Assembly (NCBI RefSeq): GCF_000512205.2
Contig: NZ_CP006644.1
Location: 2,722,520-2,786,519 of the forward strand
Length of the DNA stretch: 64,000 nucleotides
DNA from: Sphingomonas sanxanigenens DSM 19645 = NX02
GTDB lineage: Bacteria; Pseudomonadota; Alphaproteobacteria; Sphingomonadales; Sphingomonadaceae
Direction: 5' to 3'
Shown: positions 53,216-62,633 of the stretch, piece by piece
How the letters are laid out: every line of letters begins with the position of its first letter
Numbering within the stretch: the first letter of the stretch is position 1
The notes under the pieces: model-generated
The model's input: only the letters and a program-made list of their open reading frames with translations
Told to the model about the DNA's origin: nothing
The model's database searches: none
Program-made: the position numbers and the translations under genes

Positions 53216-53225
53216 CGGCGGGGCC

Positions 53226-56200
53226 TTACTCCCAGAAGTAGCGCCGCTTCTTCGCGGTGCCGGTCTCCACCTCGTCCATCGTCAGCGGGTCATAGAGCCG
53301 ACCGCCGAGCATCACCCGCGCGATATGATCGGAATTGCGGATGTCGGTGAGCGGATCGGCGTCGAGGACCACCAGATCCGCAAGCTTGCCGACCTCCAGC
53401 GAGCCGATGTCGCGATCGAAGCCGAGCGAGCGCGCCGGCGTGATCGTGCCCGCGCGCAGCGCCTCCAGCGGAGTCATGCCGCCGCGGACGAACGACCACA
53501 GCTCCCAGTGCGAGCCCAGCCCCTCCTCCTGGCCGTGCGCGCCGATGCTGACCATCACCCCGCGCTGCGCCAGCTTGCGCGCCTCGCGGGCATTGTCGTC
53601 ATCGACGAAATCCTCCTCCGGCGCCTTGGTGCGGCGGACGTTGCGCGCCTGCAGGTCGCCTGGCGGCACGTGGCGCGAGAGGATCGGGTGCAGCCACACG
53701 TCGGTCGCCTGCCGCCAATAGGGATCGCCGGCGAGGCCGCTGTAGCTGACCACCAGCGTCGGCGTATAGCCCACCCTGGTCGCGGCGAAGAAGTCGACCA
53801 CATCCTTGTAGAGGATGTTCTGCGGGATGTTGTGTTCGAGCGTGGTGTTGCCGTCGGCGATCAGCGCGATGTCCATGCCGAACAGCGCGCCACCTTCCGC
53901 GACGGTCTGGATATTCTCCTCGATGCCGGCGGCGACGACCTGCTGGCGCTGCTCGCGCCGCGGCTGGTTATAGTTCTTGATGGCGTGGGCGCCCTGCGCC
54001 TTTAGCCGGCGAACATGCGCGCGGGCGTCGTCGATCGAATCGATCCGCGCATAGAAGCCGCCCGCCTTGGCACCATAGACCACCTCGCCCGTCGAGAAGA
54101 TGCGCGGGGCGAGAAAGTCGTTCACCCGCTGGCGCTCGGCGGCCGGGAAGATTTCCGCGGCGGTGCTCGACGGATCGTGGATGGTGGTGACGCCGAGCGC
54201 CAGGTGCGCGATCGCCGACCAGTTCTGCTGCGGCACGATCTCGTCGACGCCCTGCAGGCCATGGGCATGCGCGTCGATCAGACCGGGGATGATCGTCTTG
54301 CCGGCGACGTCGATCGTCTTCGTGCCGGCGGGGATGGTCACGCGCGCACGCGGGCCGATCGCTGCGATGCGGTCCCCGTCGATCAGGATCGCACCATCCT
54401 CGACGATGCCGCCGTCCGTCGCCGCCATCGTCACGATGCGCGCGCCGACCAGCGCAACGCGGCCCTGGTGCTTGCGCGCGGCGACGTCCATCGAGAGCGA
54501 CACGCCACGCGCCGGCGGGACATAAGCGGGTGCGGACGGGGTGCCGGCGGGCGGCGGCGGGGCACTGGGGAAGAGCGACGCGGTCTGCGCGGTAAAGAAA
54601 GTGGGGCCCAGGCTCCAGTGCAGCGCGCGGCCATCGGCGCCCCAATGGATATAGTCGGCCCCGCCCGCGCTCGCGCGCGTCACCGGCAGCGGGCTGCCGC
54701 TGGCGCCCGCGCCGATATCCTGATTGCCCGGCAGCAGCGGCATCACATAGGCGCCATAGCTTTCGCGGAAGGCGAAGTATTCGCCGGTCGGCGACACCGA
54801 GAACGTGCTGACCAGTTCGCCCGTCGCATGCGTACGCGCCGCCTCGCCATTGAGGTCGAGGCTGACCAGCATGCCCTTGCCGCCGGCGAATCGGGTGACG
54901 AACAGCCGGTCGTTGGCGGCGCCGAAGTGCGGTTCGCCGCCATCGGCGGTGATGCGGACGACCTCGCCGCCGCTCGCCGCGACGCGGAACACGCCGCTGC
55001 TGTCCGAATGATCGGACGACGTGAGCTGGCCGCCCTTGCCCTTTTCGAAGACGATCGTCCTGCCGTCCGGCGAGAAGCGCGGGCGGCGATAATGGCCGGG
55101 TTCGGCGGTGACCGCCCTGCCCTGCCCGCCCGCCGCGGCGATGGTGCGGATCGTGCCGAGGCCGGCGTCGGTCCAGCCGACATAGACGATCTGCCGGCCG
55201 TCGCGCGACCAGCTTGGGAAGAGTTCGAGTTCCTCGTCGCCGCGGGTCAGCCGCCGCGCCGCGCCGCCGGCCGCTGGCTTCAGCCACAGCTTGCCCATCG
55301 TCTCGAACAGGATCTGGCGGCCATCGGGAGAAACCGTCGCGAAGCGCGGCATCCGCGTGGCGAAGCTGTCCGGCGCGACCGCGACCTGCGGGCGCACCGG
55401 ATCGATCACGACGCGATCGTCGGCGACGCGGAACGGGATGATCGTGTCCGCGCCGCTCGCCATGTCGATGCGGCGCAGCTTGCCGCCCGCCCAGACGATC
55501 AGCGCGCGCGAGTCGGGCAGCCAGGCCATGTTGGGATAGAGCCCCTGCACCGCCCAGGTTTCCTGCATGTCGAGGTCGAGCGTGTCATAGATCTTGCGGA
55601 CGGTGCCGCTCTTCAGATCCTTGACGTAGAGCTTGGAGCGGGCGCGCTCGCGCCGCACGAAGGCGAGCCACTTGCCGTCCGGGGAAGGCGTCGCGCGCAC
55701 TGCGCCGCCGGGGCCGCTCACCACGGTTTCGACCTTGCCGGTGTCGAGATCATAGCGCTCGATGTCGAACAGGTCGGTGTTCGAATCCTGCGCATATTCG
55801 AACACCGGGCCCGGCGTGATGTTGCGGCTGTAGTAGATGCCCTTGCCATCGGGCGTGAAGGCGGGCTCCCCCAATTCCTTCTGCAACTGCTCGCTGGCGC
55901 GCTTGACGAGCGCGACGCCGCTGCCGCCGGAGACATGGTAGAGCCAGATCTCACCGGTGCCGGCCGAGCGGGCAGTGGTGAAATGCTTGCGTGCGGCGAT
56001 GAAGCGGCCGTCCGGGCTCCAGCTCGGATTGTTGAGCAGGCGGAAATCCTCCTTGCTCACCTGGCGCTTGTCGCTGCCGTCGCGGTTCATCACCCAGATA
56101 TTGTCGCCGCCGCCGCGATCGCTGGTGAAGGCGATGCGCCTGCCATCGGGCGAGAAGCGCGGCTGGACCTCGAAGGGCAGCCCCTCGGCGATGCGCGTCG

Positions 56201-56438
56201 CGGTGCCGCCGGTGACCGGCATGGTGTAGATGTCACCCAGCAGGTCGAACGCGATCGTGTTGCCGTCCGGGCTGACATCGAGGTTCATCCAGGTGCCCTC
56301 GTCGGTATCGACCGGCACCTTGCGCGTCTTCATCCCCGGCGGCGCGGCGACATCCCATTTGGGCTTGGCCGCCTCTTCGGCGTGCGCGGCGGGAATGGCG
56401 AGAAGCGCCGCGGCGAGCGCGGCGAGGCTGGTTTTCAT
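53226..56438 (-). CDS. Exported TolB-type propeller/amidohydrolase fusion
   Basis: 1070 residues. Signal peptide to about residue 20 (HAEE follows). Residues about 55-620 are WD40-like PD40/TolB beta-propeller blades (many SPDGRxIAF elements such as FSPDGRRIAFTSDRGG). Residues about 680-1060 are an amidohydrolase with IPGLIDAHAHGLQ (metal His-x-His), TTIHDPS, SIGAHGQEEG, and PLEALRAGTITPARSLG. The family is seen in Sphingomonadales and others as amidohydrolase-type exported hydrolases; the substrate may be a peptide or cyclic amide. Followed at 10 bases by a convergent esterase. Confidence 0.85.
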   Translation of the reverse strand: MKTSLAALAAALLAIPAAHAEEAAKPKWDVAAPPGMKTRKVPVDTDEGTWMNLDVSPDGNTIAFDLLGDIYTMPVTGGTATRIAEGLPFEVQPRFSPDGRRIAFTSDRGGGDNIWVMNRDGSDKRQVSKEDFRLLNNPSWSPDGRFIAARKHFTTARSAGTGEIWLYHVSGGSGVALVKRASEQLQKELGEPAFTPDGKGIYYSRNITPGPVFEYAQDSNTDLFDIERYDLDTGKVETVVSGPGGAVRATPSPDGKWLAFVRRERARSKLYVKDLKSGTVRKIYDTLDLDMQETWAVQGLYPNMAWLPDSRALIVWAGGKLRRIDMASGADTIIPFRVADDRVVIDPVRPQVAVAPDSFATRMPRFATVSPDGRQILFETMGKLWLKPAAGGAARRLTRGDEELELFPSWSRDGRQIVYVGWTDAGLGTIRTIAAAGGQGRAVTAEPGHYRRPRFSPDGRTIVFEKGKGGQLTSSDHSDSSGVFRVAASGGEVVRITADGGEPHFGAANDRLFVTRFAGGKGMLVSLDLNGEAARTHATGELVSTFSVSPTGEYFAFRESYGAYVMPLLPGNQDIGAGASGSPLPVTRASAGGADYIHWGADGRALHWSLGPTFFTAQTASLFPSAPPPPAGTPSAPAYVPPARGVSLSMDVAARKHQGRVALVGARIVTMAATDGGIVEDGAILIDGDRIAAIGPRARVTIPAGTKTIDVAGKTIIPGLIDAHAHGLQGVDEIVPQQNWSAIAHLALGVTTIHDPSSTAAEIFPAAERQRVNDFLAPRIFSTGEVVYGAKAGGFYARIDSIDDARAHVRRLKAQGAHAIKNYNQPRREQRQQVVAAGIEENIQTVAEGGALFGMDIALIADGNTTLEHNIPQNILYKDVVDFFAATRVGYTPTLVVSYSGLAGDPYWRQATDVWLHPILSRHVPPGDLQARNVRRTKAPEEDFVDDDNAREARKLAQRGVMVSIGAHGQEEGLGSHWELWSFVRGGMTPLEALRAGTITPARSLGFDRDIGSLEVGKLADLVVLDADPLTDIRNSDHIARVMLGGRLYDPLTMDEVETGTAKKRRYFWE

Positions 56439-56528
56439 GGATGGTCCCCTGTGTTGACCGGGAACCTATCGGCAGGCGGCGTCGTGCGACAAGCATCGTT
56501 CGTCGAAATGCGGGCCGCACCCTGACGC

Positions 56529-56561
56529 AAAAAAAGGCGGGCCGCGTTACCACGGCCCGCC
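56529..56561 (-). terminator. Rho-independent terminator of ahcY
   Basis: On the minus strand GGCGGGCCG pairs with CGGCCCGCC (56553-56561 with 56536-56544) around an eight-base loop, followed by seven T (56535-56529). It lies 38 bases after the ahcY stop and is the strongest terminator in the window. Confidence 0.93.
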
Positions 56562-56599
56562 CTCTTCGATGCAACGCCGCCGTAGCGGCGCGTCAGCGA

Positions 56600-58012
56600 T
56601 CAGTAGCGATAATGATCCGGCTTGAACGGCCCTTCGACCGATACGCCGATATACGCCGCCTGCTTCTCGGTGAGCGTCGTCAGCTTCACGCCCAGCTTCT
56701 CGAGGTGAAGGCGCGCCACCTTCTCGTCGAGATGCTTGGGCAGCACGAACACGTCATTGTTGTAGGCGTCGCGATTGGTGAACAGTTCGATCTGCGCCAG
56801 CACCTGGTTGGTGAAGCTGGACGACATCACGAAGCTCGGATGGCCGGTGGCGTTGCCGAGATTGACCAGACGGCCCTTCGACAGGACGATGATCTTCTTG
56901 CCATCCGGGAATTCGACTTCGTCGACCTGCGGCTTGATCTCGGTCCACTTCATGTTGGCGAGCGCGCCGATCTGGATCTCGCTGTCGAAGTGGCCGATGT
57001 TCGAGACGATCGCCATGTTCTTCATCGCGCGCATGTGATCGAGCGTGATGACGTCGGCATTGCCCGTCGCGGTGACGAAGATGTCGGCGCGGGTCGCCGC
57101 TTCCTCCATCGTCACGACCTCGAAGCCTTCCATCGCCGCCTGCAGCGCGCAGATCGGGTCGACCTCGGTCACCAGCACGCGCGCGCCGCCGTTGCGCAGC
57201 GACTGCGCCGAGCCCTTGCCGACGTCACCGAAGCCCGCAACCGCGGCGACCTTGCCGGCGAGCATCACGTCGGTGGCGCGGCGGATCGCATCGACCAGCG
57301 ATTCCTTGCAGCCATAGAGATTGTCGAACTTCGACTTGGTGACGCTGTCGTTGACGTTGATCGCCGGGAACGGCAGCTTGCCCTTCTTGGCGAGGTCATA
57401 GAGGCGGTGGACGCCGGTGGTGGTCTCTTCCGAGACGCCCTTGGTGTTGGCGACCGTCTTGGTCAGGAAGCCCGGCGTTGCCGCCAGCCGCTTCTTGAGC
57501 ACCTGGACGAAGATTTCCTCTTCCTCGTTCGACGGCGTGAACAGCTCTTCGCCCGCCTCGACGCGCGCGCCCCACAGCGCGAACATCGTGGCGTCGCCGC
57601 CATCGTCGAGGATCATGTTGCAGGTTTCGCCATCGCCCCAGTCGAAGATGCGATCGACATAGTCCCAGTAATCCTCAAGGCTCTCGCCCTTGATCGCGAA
57701 CACCGGAATGCCCTGCGCGGCGATCGCGGCGGCGGCGTGATCCTGCGTCGAATAGATGTTGCAGGTCGCCCAGCGCACTTCGGCACCGAGCGCGACCAGC
57801 GTCTCGATGAGAACGGCGGTCTGGATCGTCATATGCAGCGAGCCGGTGATGCGCGCGCCCTTGAGCGGCTGCGCGGCGCCATATTCGGCGCGCAGCGCCA
57901 TCAGGCCGGGCATCTCCGTTTCGGCGATCTCGATTTCCTTGCGGCCGAAGGCGGCGAGGCTGAGGTCCTTCACGACGAAGTCGGTGAAGCCGGCGGCGGG
58001 GGCGGTTGCCAC
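56600..58012 (-). CDS. ahcY: Adenosylhomocysteinase
   Basis: 470 residues from GTG 58012, preceded by AGGAGAT, which decides the start against a longer frame to 58063. NAD motif [35 protein letters not shown], and the C-terminal KPDHYRY are all present, plus GITGSLHMT-type [13 protein letters not shown]. It splits S-adenosylhomocysteine to homocysteine and adenosine, keeping SAM-dependent methylation going (CobA above uses SAM). A palindrome is upstream and a terminator downstream, so this is a single regulated transcription unit. Confidence 0.97.
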   Translation of the reverse strand: MATAPAAGFTDFVVKDLSLAAFGRKEIEIAETEMPGLMALRAEYGAAQPLKGARITGSLHMTIQTAVLIETLVALGAEVRWATCNIYSTQDHAAAAIAAQGIPVFAIKGESLEDYWDYVDRIFDWGDGETCNMILDDGGDATMFALWGARVEAGEELFTPSNEEEEIFVQVLKKRLAATPGFLTKTVANTKGVSEETTTGVHRLYDLAKKGKLPFPAINVNDSVTKSKFDNLYGCKESLVDAIRRATDVMLAGKVAAVAGFGDVGKGSAQSLRNGGARVLVTEVDPICALQAAMEGFEVVTMEEAATRADIFVTATGNADVITLDHMRAMKNMAIVSNIGHFDSEIQIGALANMKWTEIKPQVDEVEFPDGKKIIVLSKGRLVNLGNATGHPSFVMSSSFTNQVLAQIELFTNRDAYNNDVFVLPKHLDEKVARLHLEKLGVKLTTLTEKQAAYIGVSVEGPFKPDHYRY

Positions 58013-58077
58013 TCGATAATCTCCTGGAACTGGCTCTTGATGGCGCGCCGGATACAGCCTCACCGCCTCTAATGCAA

Positions 58078-58097
58078 ATATAAAGATGTCTTTATAT
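58078..58097 (-). promoter_or_regulatory. Palindromic operator candidate upstream of ahcY
   Basis: ATATAAAGA-TG-TCTTTATAT is a perfect 9+2+9 inverted repeat, and AT-rich against a GC-rich background. It lies 66 bases upstream of the ahcY GTG in the minus direction. Its second half gives a TATAT stretch that could be part of a -10 box, so a bound repressor would block the promoter. The form suits an ArsR-type dimer such as SahR, the SAH-responsive regulator of ahcY in proteobacteria, but the motif match is from memory. Confidence 0.6.
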
Positions 58098-58117
58098 GCC
58101 TTGCCGGAGAACCCGGT

Positions 58118-58678
58118 TCAGGCTTGGCCGGCGCTTGCCGCCAGCAGCCGCGAGTCGATCCCGGCGCTGGAAAAGCCCTCGCGCCAGCGCGCCTCGGGGC
58201 GGGTTTCCCACAGCAGGCTCTCGGTACCCGGGGTGACGAACCAGCCGTGCCGCCGCATCTCCTCATCGAGCTGGCCCTCGCCCCACCCGGCATAGCCCAG
58301 TGCCACGATCCATTTGCTGGGCCCCGAGCCCGATGCGATCGCGCGCAACGCATCCACGGTGGCGGTCAGCGCCCAGCGCCCGGCGACGTCGATGCTCTCG
58401 CTGCCGGACCAGTCCCGGCTGTGGATCACGAAACCGCGCTGCGGCTCCACCGGCCCGCCGGCATGGACCGGCGCATCGGGCACGCCGTCGGTCGCGATCT
58501 CGAACTGGTTGAGCAGCAGATGGAGGCCGACGCCCTCCACGCGGTGGCCGATACCGATGCCGAGCGCGCCCTTTTCGTCATGCGCGCACATCGCGATCAC
58601 CGAATGCTCGAAGCGGGGATCGCCGATCCCGGGCATCGCAAGCAGGAATTGGCCGGTCAAGAAACGAGGCGACTCCAT
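58118..58678 (-). CDS. YqgE/AlgH family protein
   Basis: 186 residues from ATG 58678. Matches the family throughout: FLTGQFLLAMPGIGDPRFEHSV, CAHDEKGALGIGIGHR, VHAGGPVEPQRGFVIHS, and GYAGWGEGQLDEEM. Length is typical. Named after AlgH in Pseudomonas, where it affects alginate expression, but the molecular role is unclear. The frame is open to 58876 without family match. Same strand as ahcY, 105 bases upstream of it, with the operator in the gap. Confidence 0.92.
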   Translation of the reverse strand: MESPRFLTGQFLLAMPGIGDPRFEHSVIAMCAHDEKGALGIGIGHRVEGVGLHLLLNQFEIATDGVPDAPVHAGGPVEPQRGFVIHSRDWSGSESIDVAGRWALTATVDALRAIASGSGPSKWIVALGYAGWGEGQLDEEMRRHGWFVTPGTESLLWETRPEARWREGFSSAGIDSRLLAASAGQA

Positions 58679-58796
58679 ATGTCCGTTTATACCCTCCCGG
58701 CAGGGAGTGTCACGGTGGGGTTGCGCCACGCGGTCCGCAGGCCCAGTTGAGCCGCGGGCGGCAGCGGCGCCGCCGATATGCGCAAGGAAGCCAGCA

Positions 58797-59285
58797 ATGA
58801 CGATCACCAGCGGCGAGACGCTGCCCACCATCGCTGTTACCAAGGTGACACCCTCCGGCGCCGAGGCCACTGACACCCACAGCTATTTCGCCGGACGGCG
58901 CATCGCGCTGTTTTCCGTACCCGGCGCCTTTACCCCCACCTGCTCCGCCAAGCATCTGCCCGGCTTCATCGACAAGGCCGCGGCGCTGAAGGCCAAGGGG
59001 ATCGACGAAATCGCCTGCACCGCCGTCAACGACGCCTTCGTGATGGCCGCCTGGGCGAAATCGGCGAACGCGGGCGAGGCGGTGACGATGCTCGCCGATG
59101 GCAATGGCGACTTCGCGCGCGCGGTCGGACTGGTGCAGGACAGCAGCAAGTTCGGCATGGGCGAGCGCGGCCGCCGCTATTCGATGATCGTCAACGACGG
59201 CGTCGTCGAGGTGCTGAACGTCGAGACGCCGGGCGAATTCAATGTGAGCTCGGCGGATTACATGCTGGGGCAGCTGGAGCGGTAA
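58797..59285 (+). CDS. Peroxiredoxin, Prx5 type
   Basis: 162 residues from ATG 58797, after AAGGAAG. Peroxidatic Cys49 in VPGAFTPTCSAKHLP, with the conserved FIDKAAALKAKGID and GERGRRYSMIVNDGVV. This is the atypical 2-Cys/Prx5 group. No second conserved Cys is at the usual Prx5 site, except one in IACTAV. It reduces peroxides using a thiol donor, probably glutaredoxin or thioredoxin. Divergent from AlgH. Confidence 0.92.
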   Translation: MTITSGETLPTIAVTKVTPSGAEATDTHSYFAGRRIALFSVPGAFTPTCSAKHLPGFIDKAAALKAKGIDEIACTAVNDAFVMAAWAKSANAGEAVTMLADGNGDFARAVGLVQDSSKFGMGERGRRYSMIVNDGVVEVLNVETPGEFNVSSADYMLGQLER

Positions 59286-59304
59286 CGCGACGATGTCGTA
59301 CCGG

Positions 59305-59334
59305 CGCTTGTATCGCTTGTATCGCTTGTATCGC
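59305..59334 (+). repeat. 9-bp tandem repeat
   Basis: GCTTGTATC three times in a row, then GCT, just after the peroxiredoxin stop. Short and likely slippage-prone; no function suggested. Confidence 0.95.
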
Positions 59335-59413
59335 TGAAAATGGTTGCGTCCCGATCCCTTGGATCGCGGGGATGCGCCGTCGCACCTTCGTCCTGATCAT
59401 CGGCGGGCAACGC

Positions 59414-59455
59414 CCGATGACGATGAGCCCCATGCCTGCGCTCCAGCGCTACGAT
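59414..59455 (+). repeat. Imperfect direct repeat, copy A
   Basis: A 42-base segment that begins CCGATGACGA and ends CGCTACGAT matches 61596-61637 at 33 of 42 positions by my alignment. The two copies flank the AraC regulator and reductase genes. Weaker similarity may extend upstream with one base shifted. Confidence 0.6.
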
Positions 59456-59505
59456 TGGCGCGATCGGATGTGTCGGCAGCGCGGGGGCCCGCCTATGTGT
59501 CGCTC

Positions 59506-60513
59506 ATGCACGGCCCCGACACCTTTTCGCTGTCACCCGCTGTCCTGTCGAAGCTGGGCATCCCGATCGAACGCCTATGTGCTCGTGCGGGCGTGGCGAC
59601 ATCGAACGCGTGGGCGACGAGCGATTTCTTCCGGATCTGGGCGGCGGCCGAAGAGGAATTCCATGATCCCGGCGCGGGCCTTCGCTTTGGCGACGAAGGG
59701 ATTGCGCGCGGGTATGGCGTCGCGGCGATCGTCGCCTTGCACGCGCCCGACTTTCGCAGCGCGCTCGCGGCACTCTCCCGATACAAAAGCCTGACCTGCC
59801 CCGAAGTCGTGGAGGTCGAGGTAAAGGGTGCCGAAGCCGTCGTTCGCTATCGCTGGCTTCAGGCGACGGGACCGGCGCCCCGCCTGCTCGTCGATATGAC
59901 GATGGCCTCCCTGCGCCAGCTCGCTCGACGCGGCACCGCCGGAACGGTCGCGCCGATACGTCTCGAACTGACGCGGCGCCCCAGCGACGAGGCGCTCCTG
60001 CGTCGGCACTTCGATTGCCCGATCGTCTTCGGCGCCGCGATCGATGCCATGGCGTTCGACCGCGCAGCGCTCGACGTTCCGTTTCTCACCGCCGACGGCG
60101 GCGCCTTCGCACATGTGCTGGATGGCCTGGAACAGCGCGTCCGCGACGGAGAGGGCTTCCCCGCTGTCGTGGGCGAGATGCGCGTCGCCATCGCACGGCA
60201 ATTGAGCGAGGGCGGCCAACCCAGCGTCGCAGCGGTGGCGGGTCGCCTCAAGATGAGCACCCGTACGCTTCAGCGCCGCCTCCACGGCCTCGGGACGAGC
60301 TTCCAGGAGCAACTCGCGGGGGTGAGGCGGACCACGGCAAACCGGCTGCTCGCCGCCACCGAACTCGATACGGTGGCCATTGCCATGCTGGTCGGCTTCG
60401 TCGAGCCCAATTCATTTGTTCGGGCCTTCCGCCGCTGGGAACGGACGACCCCGACGCGCTGGCGCGACCGACTGGCCGACGATCATCGTGTTTCCAAAGG
60501 GGCCTCTTCATGA
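59506..60513 (+). CDS. AraC-family transcriptional regulator, arabinose-binding-like N domain
   Basis: 335 residues from ATG 59506 (MHGPDTFSL). The N-terminal domain looks like the AraC_binding_2/Arabinose_bd form, and the C-terminal two helix-turn-helix units read SVAAVAGRLKMSTRTLQRRLHGLG and TVAIAMLVGFVEPNSFVRAFRRWE. The ligand is unknown. It is translationally coupled to the reductase gene (four-base overlap), so it probably controls it. GTG 59497 is an alternative start with a nearer G-rich site. Confidence 0.85.
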   Translation: MHGPDTFSLSPAVLSKLGIPIERLCARAGVATSNAWATSDFFRIWAAAEEEFHDPGAGLRFGDEGIARGYGVAAIVALHAPDFRSALAALSRYKSLTCPEVVEVEVKGAEAVVRYRWLQATGPAPRLLVDMTMASLRQLARRGTAGTVAPIRLELTRRPSDEALLRRHFDCPIVFGAAIDAMAFDRAALDVPFLTADGGAFAHVLDGLEQRVRDGEGFPAVVGEMRVAIARQLSEGGQPSVAAVAGRLKMSTRTLQRRLHGLGTSFQEQLAGVRRTTANRLLAATELDTVAIAMLVGFVEPNSFVRAFRRWERTTPTRWRDRLADDHRVSKGASS

Positions 60514-61535
60514 GTCCGCAGCGGGTTCTCGTTACCGGCGGCTCCGGCTTCATCGCCGGGCACTGCATCCTCCAACTTCTCGAGCAAGGCCATCTCGTCC
60601 GCTCCACCATCCGATCGCTGGCCAAGGAAGCGACGGCGCGCGGCTTCCTCGAGGGTGCAGGCATGGTCCATTCCGACAAGCTGAGCTTCGTCGCGGCCGA
60701 TCTGCTGCACGACGAAGGCTGGGCGGAGGCCGCCGCCGACATCGATGTCGTCTTGCATGTCGCCTCCCCGGTTCAGCCCGGGGCGGTCGCGAACGAGGAT
60801 GATGTGATCGTCCCCGCGCGCGAAGGCACGCTGCGCGTGCTGCGCGCCGCACGCGACGCGGGGGCAAAGCGCGTCATCCTCACCTCCGCATTCCACGCCG
60901 TGAGCTGGGGACATCCGCATAGCGACCATGTGTTCACCGAAACCGACTGGACGATCCTCGATGGCCCCGGCGTCGATGCCTATGGCAAGAGCAAGACGCT
61001 TGCCGAACGCGCGGCTTGGGACTTCATCGCCGCCGAGGGACGCGGGCTGGAACTGACCACGATGCTGCCGGTCGCCGTCATGGGACCGGTGGTGGGCAAG
61101 GACGTTTCCGGCTCGAACCACATCGTCCGGCATATGCTCGACGGTGCGATGCCCGTCGTCCCGAACCTCTTCATACCCGTGGTCGACGTCCGCGACGTGG
61201 CCAGCGCACACATCATGGCGCTGACCGATCCGGCTGCGGCAGGCGAGCGGTTCCTGCTCTCCAACGGCCGGGCGCTTGCCCTCAAGGAGATCGGCGCCAT
61301 CATCAGGGCGGCGCTTGGCGATGCGGCGAAGCGGGTCCCGACGCGGACAATGCCCGACGTCCTGGTCCGCGTTGCCGCGCGCTTCAATGCCGGGATGCGT
61401 CCGTTCGTTCCCGACCTCGGCTACGCCAAGAGGACGTCCAACGACAAGGCGCGGCGCGTGCTCGGCTGGACCCCGCGCGCGCCCAGGGAGGCGATCGTCG
61501 CGGCGGCGACTTCGATGATCGGGACCGCTCGTTAG
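60510..61535 (+). CDS. NAD-dependent epimerase/dihydroflavonol-4-reductase-like enzyme
   Basis: 341 residues. Nucleotide motif VTGGSGFIAGHCI and active-site YGKSK (YxxxK) in DAYGKSKTLAERAAW define an extended short-chain dehydrogenase. VVDVRDVASAHIMAL and FLLSN-type C-terminal parts fit the DFR/aldehyde reductase group. A small aldehyde or ketone is the likely substrate. It partners the AraC regulator just upstream and is a likely inducible detoxification gene. Confidence 0.87.
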   Translation: MSPQRVLVTGGSGFIAGHCILQLLEQGHLVRSTIRSLAKEATARGFLEGAGMVHSDKLSFVAADLLHDEGWAEAAADIDVVLHVASPVQPGAVANEDDVIVPAREGTLRVLRAARDAGAKRVILTSAFHAVSWGHPHSDHVFTETDWTILDGPGVDAYGKSKTLAERAAWDFIAAEGRGLELTTMLPVAVMGPVVGKDVSGSNHIVRHMLDGAMPVVPNLFIPVVDVRDVASAHIMALTDPAAAGERFLLSNGRALALKEIGAIIRAALGDAAKRVPTRTMPDVLVRVAARFNAGMRPFVPDLGYAKRTSNDKARRVLGWTPRAPREAIVAAATSMIGTAR

Positions 61536-61595
61536 GCCGGCAGCCGAGACGCTTCGTCGCGCCCGCACCGACATTCTTGCGCATCGACCGTAGGT

Positions 61596-61637
61596 CCGAT
61601 GACGAGGAGCGCCACACCCACGCTGTATCGCTACGAT
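61596..61637 (+). repeat. Imperfect direct repeat, copy B
   Basis: Second copy of the 42-base element (first at 59414-59455), 60 bases after the reductase stop. Both copies can be read as the start of a short frame: MTRSATPTLYRYDRK here and MTMSPMPALQRYDWR in copy A. Confidence 0.6.
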
Positions 61638-61715
61638 AGAAAGCGGCGGCTTCCGCCCGGCCCATAACCTTGGCGCTTACCTCGCTCTCTCATGCTTTCG
61701 GCAGCCCTTGTTCGC

Positions 61716-62633
61716 TCAACCCCGGTCATAATCCCATGAGCCGGCGGCCTCCAGTGCCTTGAGAAAAGGCTCGCGACCGGCTCCGGCGAGCCACTCCCGG
61801 ACGGACATCATCGCGGGGTTGATGTCTTGCAGCGTGGCCAGGTCGGCATTTCCGGCGAGCAGGCCGTCGTCCATCAGCGCGGTGAGTCTAGCAAGAAAGG
61901 CGCTTTCTTTCAGCACATCGTCGGCGAAGCGCGCATAAACGATCGGGCGCCCGGCGGCCTGACTGAACAGCGCCTCCAGTTCATTGCCGGTCACGGAATC
62001 GCTGGCGATCTCGAAGGTCTGGCCACCGAAGCGGACCGGGTCTGCGAAGACGGGCTCTACGAACTTGCCGATGTCCTCGACTGCCAGCAGCTGCATCGAT
62101 TGATCGGGACGCATGAAGAAATTGAATTGCCCCCGGTCGAGTCCAAAGCCCGGCATGACGAGCATATCGATGAAAGCGGCGGGGCGCACGATCGTCGCCC
62201 TGATCGGCAGCGCACGAATATGCGCTTCGATGCGCATTTTCGTGTCGAAATGGCTCATACCGGTGGGAGTCTCTCTGACGGCTCCGCCCGAACTGTAGAC
62301 CAGGTGGGCAATGCCGCACGCGACGGCCAGATCGGCGATCATGATCCCGGCCCGCACTTCCTCTTCGTCGCTCACCTCACCACTGGGCGCGCTCTGCTGA
62401 ACACTGAACACGCCATACGCGCCCCGCATCGCCGTGCGGATCGCATCGGTATCGGAATAGCTGCCCTGGACGAGCTCGACGCCCGCGTCGCGCAGCGCGG
62501 CCGACTTCGCGGAAGCGGGTTCCCGCACCACGGCGATCACCGGCCATCCCGCTTTCAGAAGCGCTTTGGCAACGGAGCCACCCTGCTGACCGGTTGCGCC
62601 GAAAACGACGATCGGCTGGTTGCTGTGCGACAT
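61716..62633 (-). CDS. NmrA-like NAD(P)-binding protein
   Basis: 305 residues from ATG 62633, after GAGGAAAA. NAD(P) motif VFGATGQQGGSVAKAL and SDTDAIRTAMRGAYGVFSV match NmrA-like atypical short-chain dehydrogenases (redox sensors and quinone oxidoreductases). No catalytic tyrosine-lysine pair is obvious. Divergent from the HxlR regulator gene with about 98 bases between, so this regulator probably controls it. Confidence 0.86.
   Translation of the reverse strand: MSHSNQPIVVFGATGQQGGSVAKALLKAGWPVIAVVREPASAKSAALRDAGVELVQGSYSDTDAIRTAMRGAYGVFSVQQSAPSGEVSDEEEVRAGIMIADLAVACGIAHLVYSSGGAVRETPTGMSHFDTKMRIEAHIRALPIRATIVRPAAFIDMLVMPGFGLDRGQFNFFMRPDQSMQLLAVEDIGKFVEPVFADPVRFGGQTFEIASDSVTGNELEALFSQAAGRPIVYARFADDVLKESAFLARLTALMDDGLLAGNADLATLQDINPAMMSVREWLAGAGREPFLKALEAAGSWDYDRG

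Noticed and set aside
54015-56525. Plus-strand 836-codon frame antisense to the amidohydrolase fusion
   Set aside because: No recognisable motif, and the minus-strand gene has signal peptide, propeller and metal motifs.
56600-58063. Longer AhcY from 58063
   Set aside because: The AGGAGAT-GTG start at 58012 fits the family N terminus; upstream residues match nothing.
59305-59334. Regulatory array from the 9-bp tandem repeat after the peroxiredoxin gene
   Set aside because: Only three copies, no palindrome, directly after a stop codon; slippage is enough to explain it.
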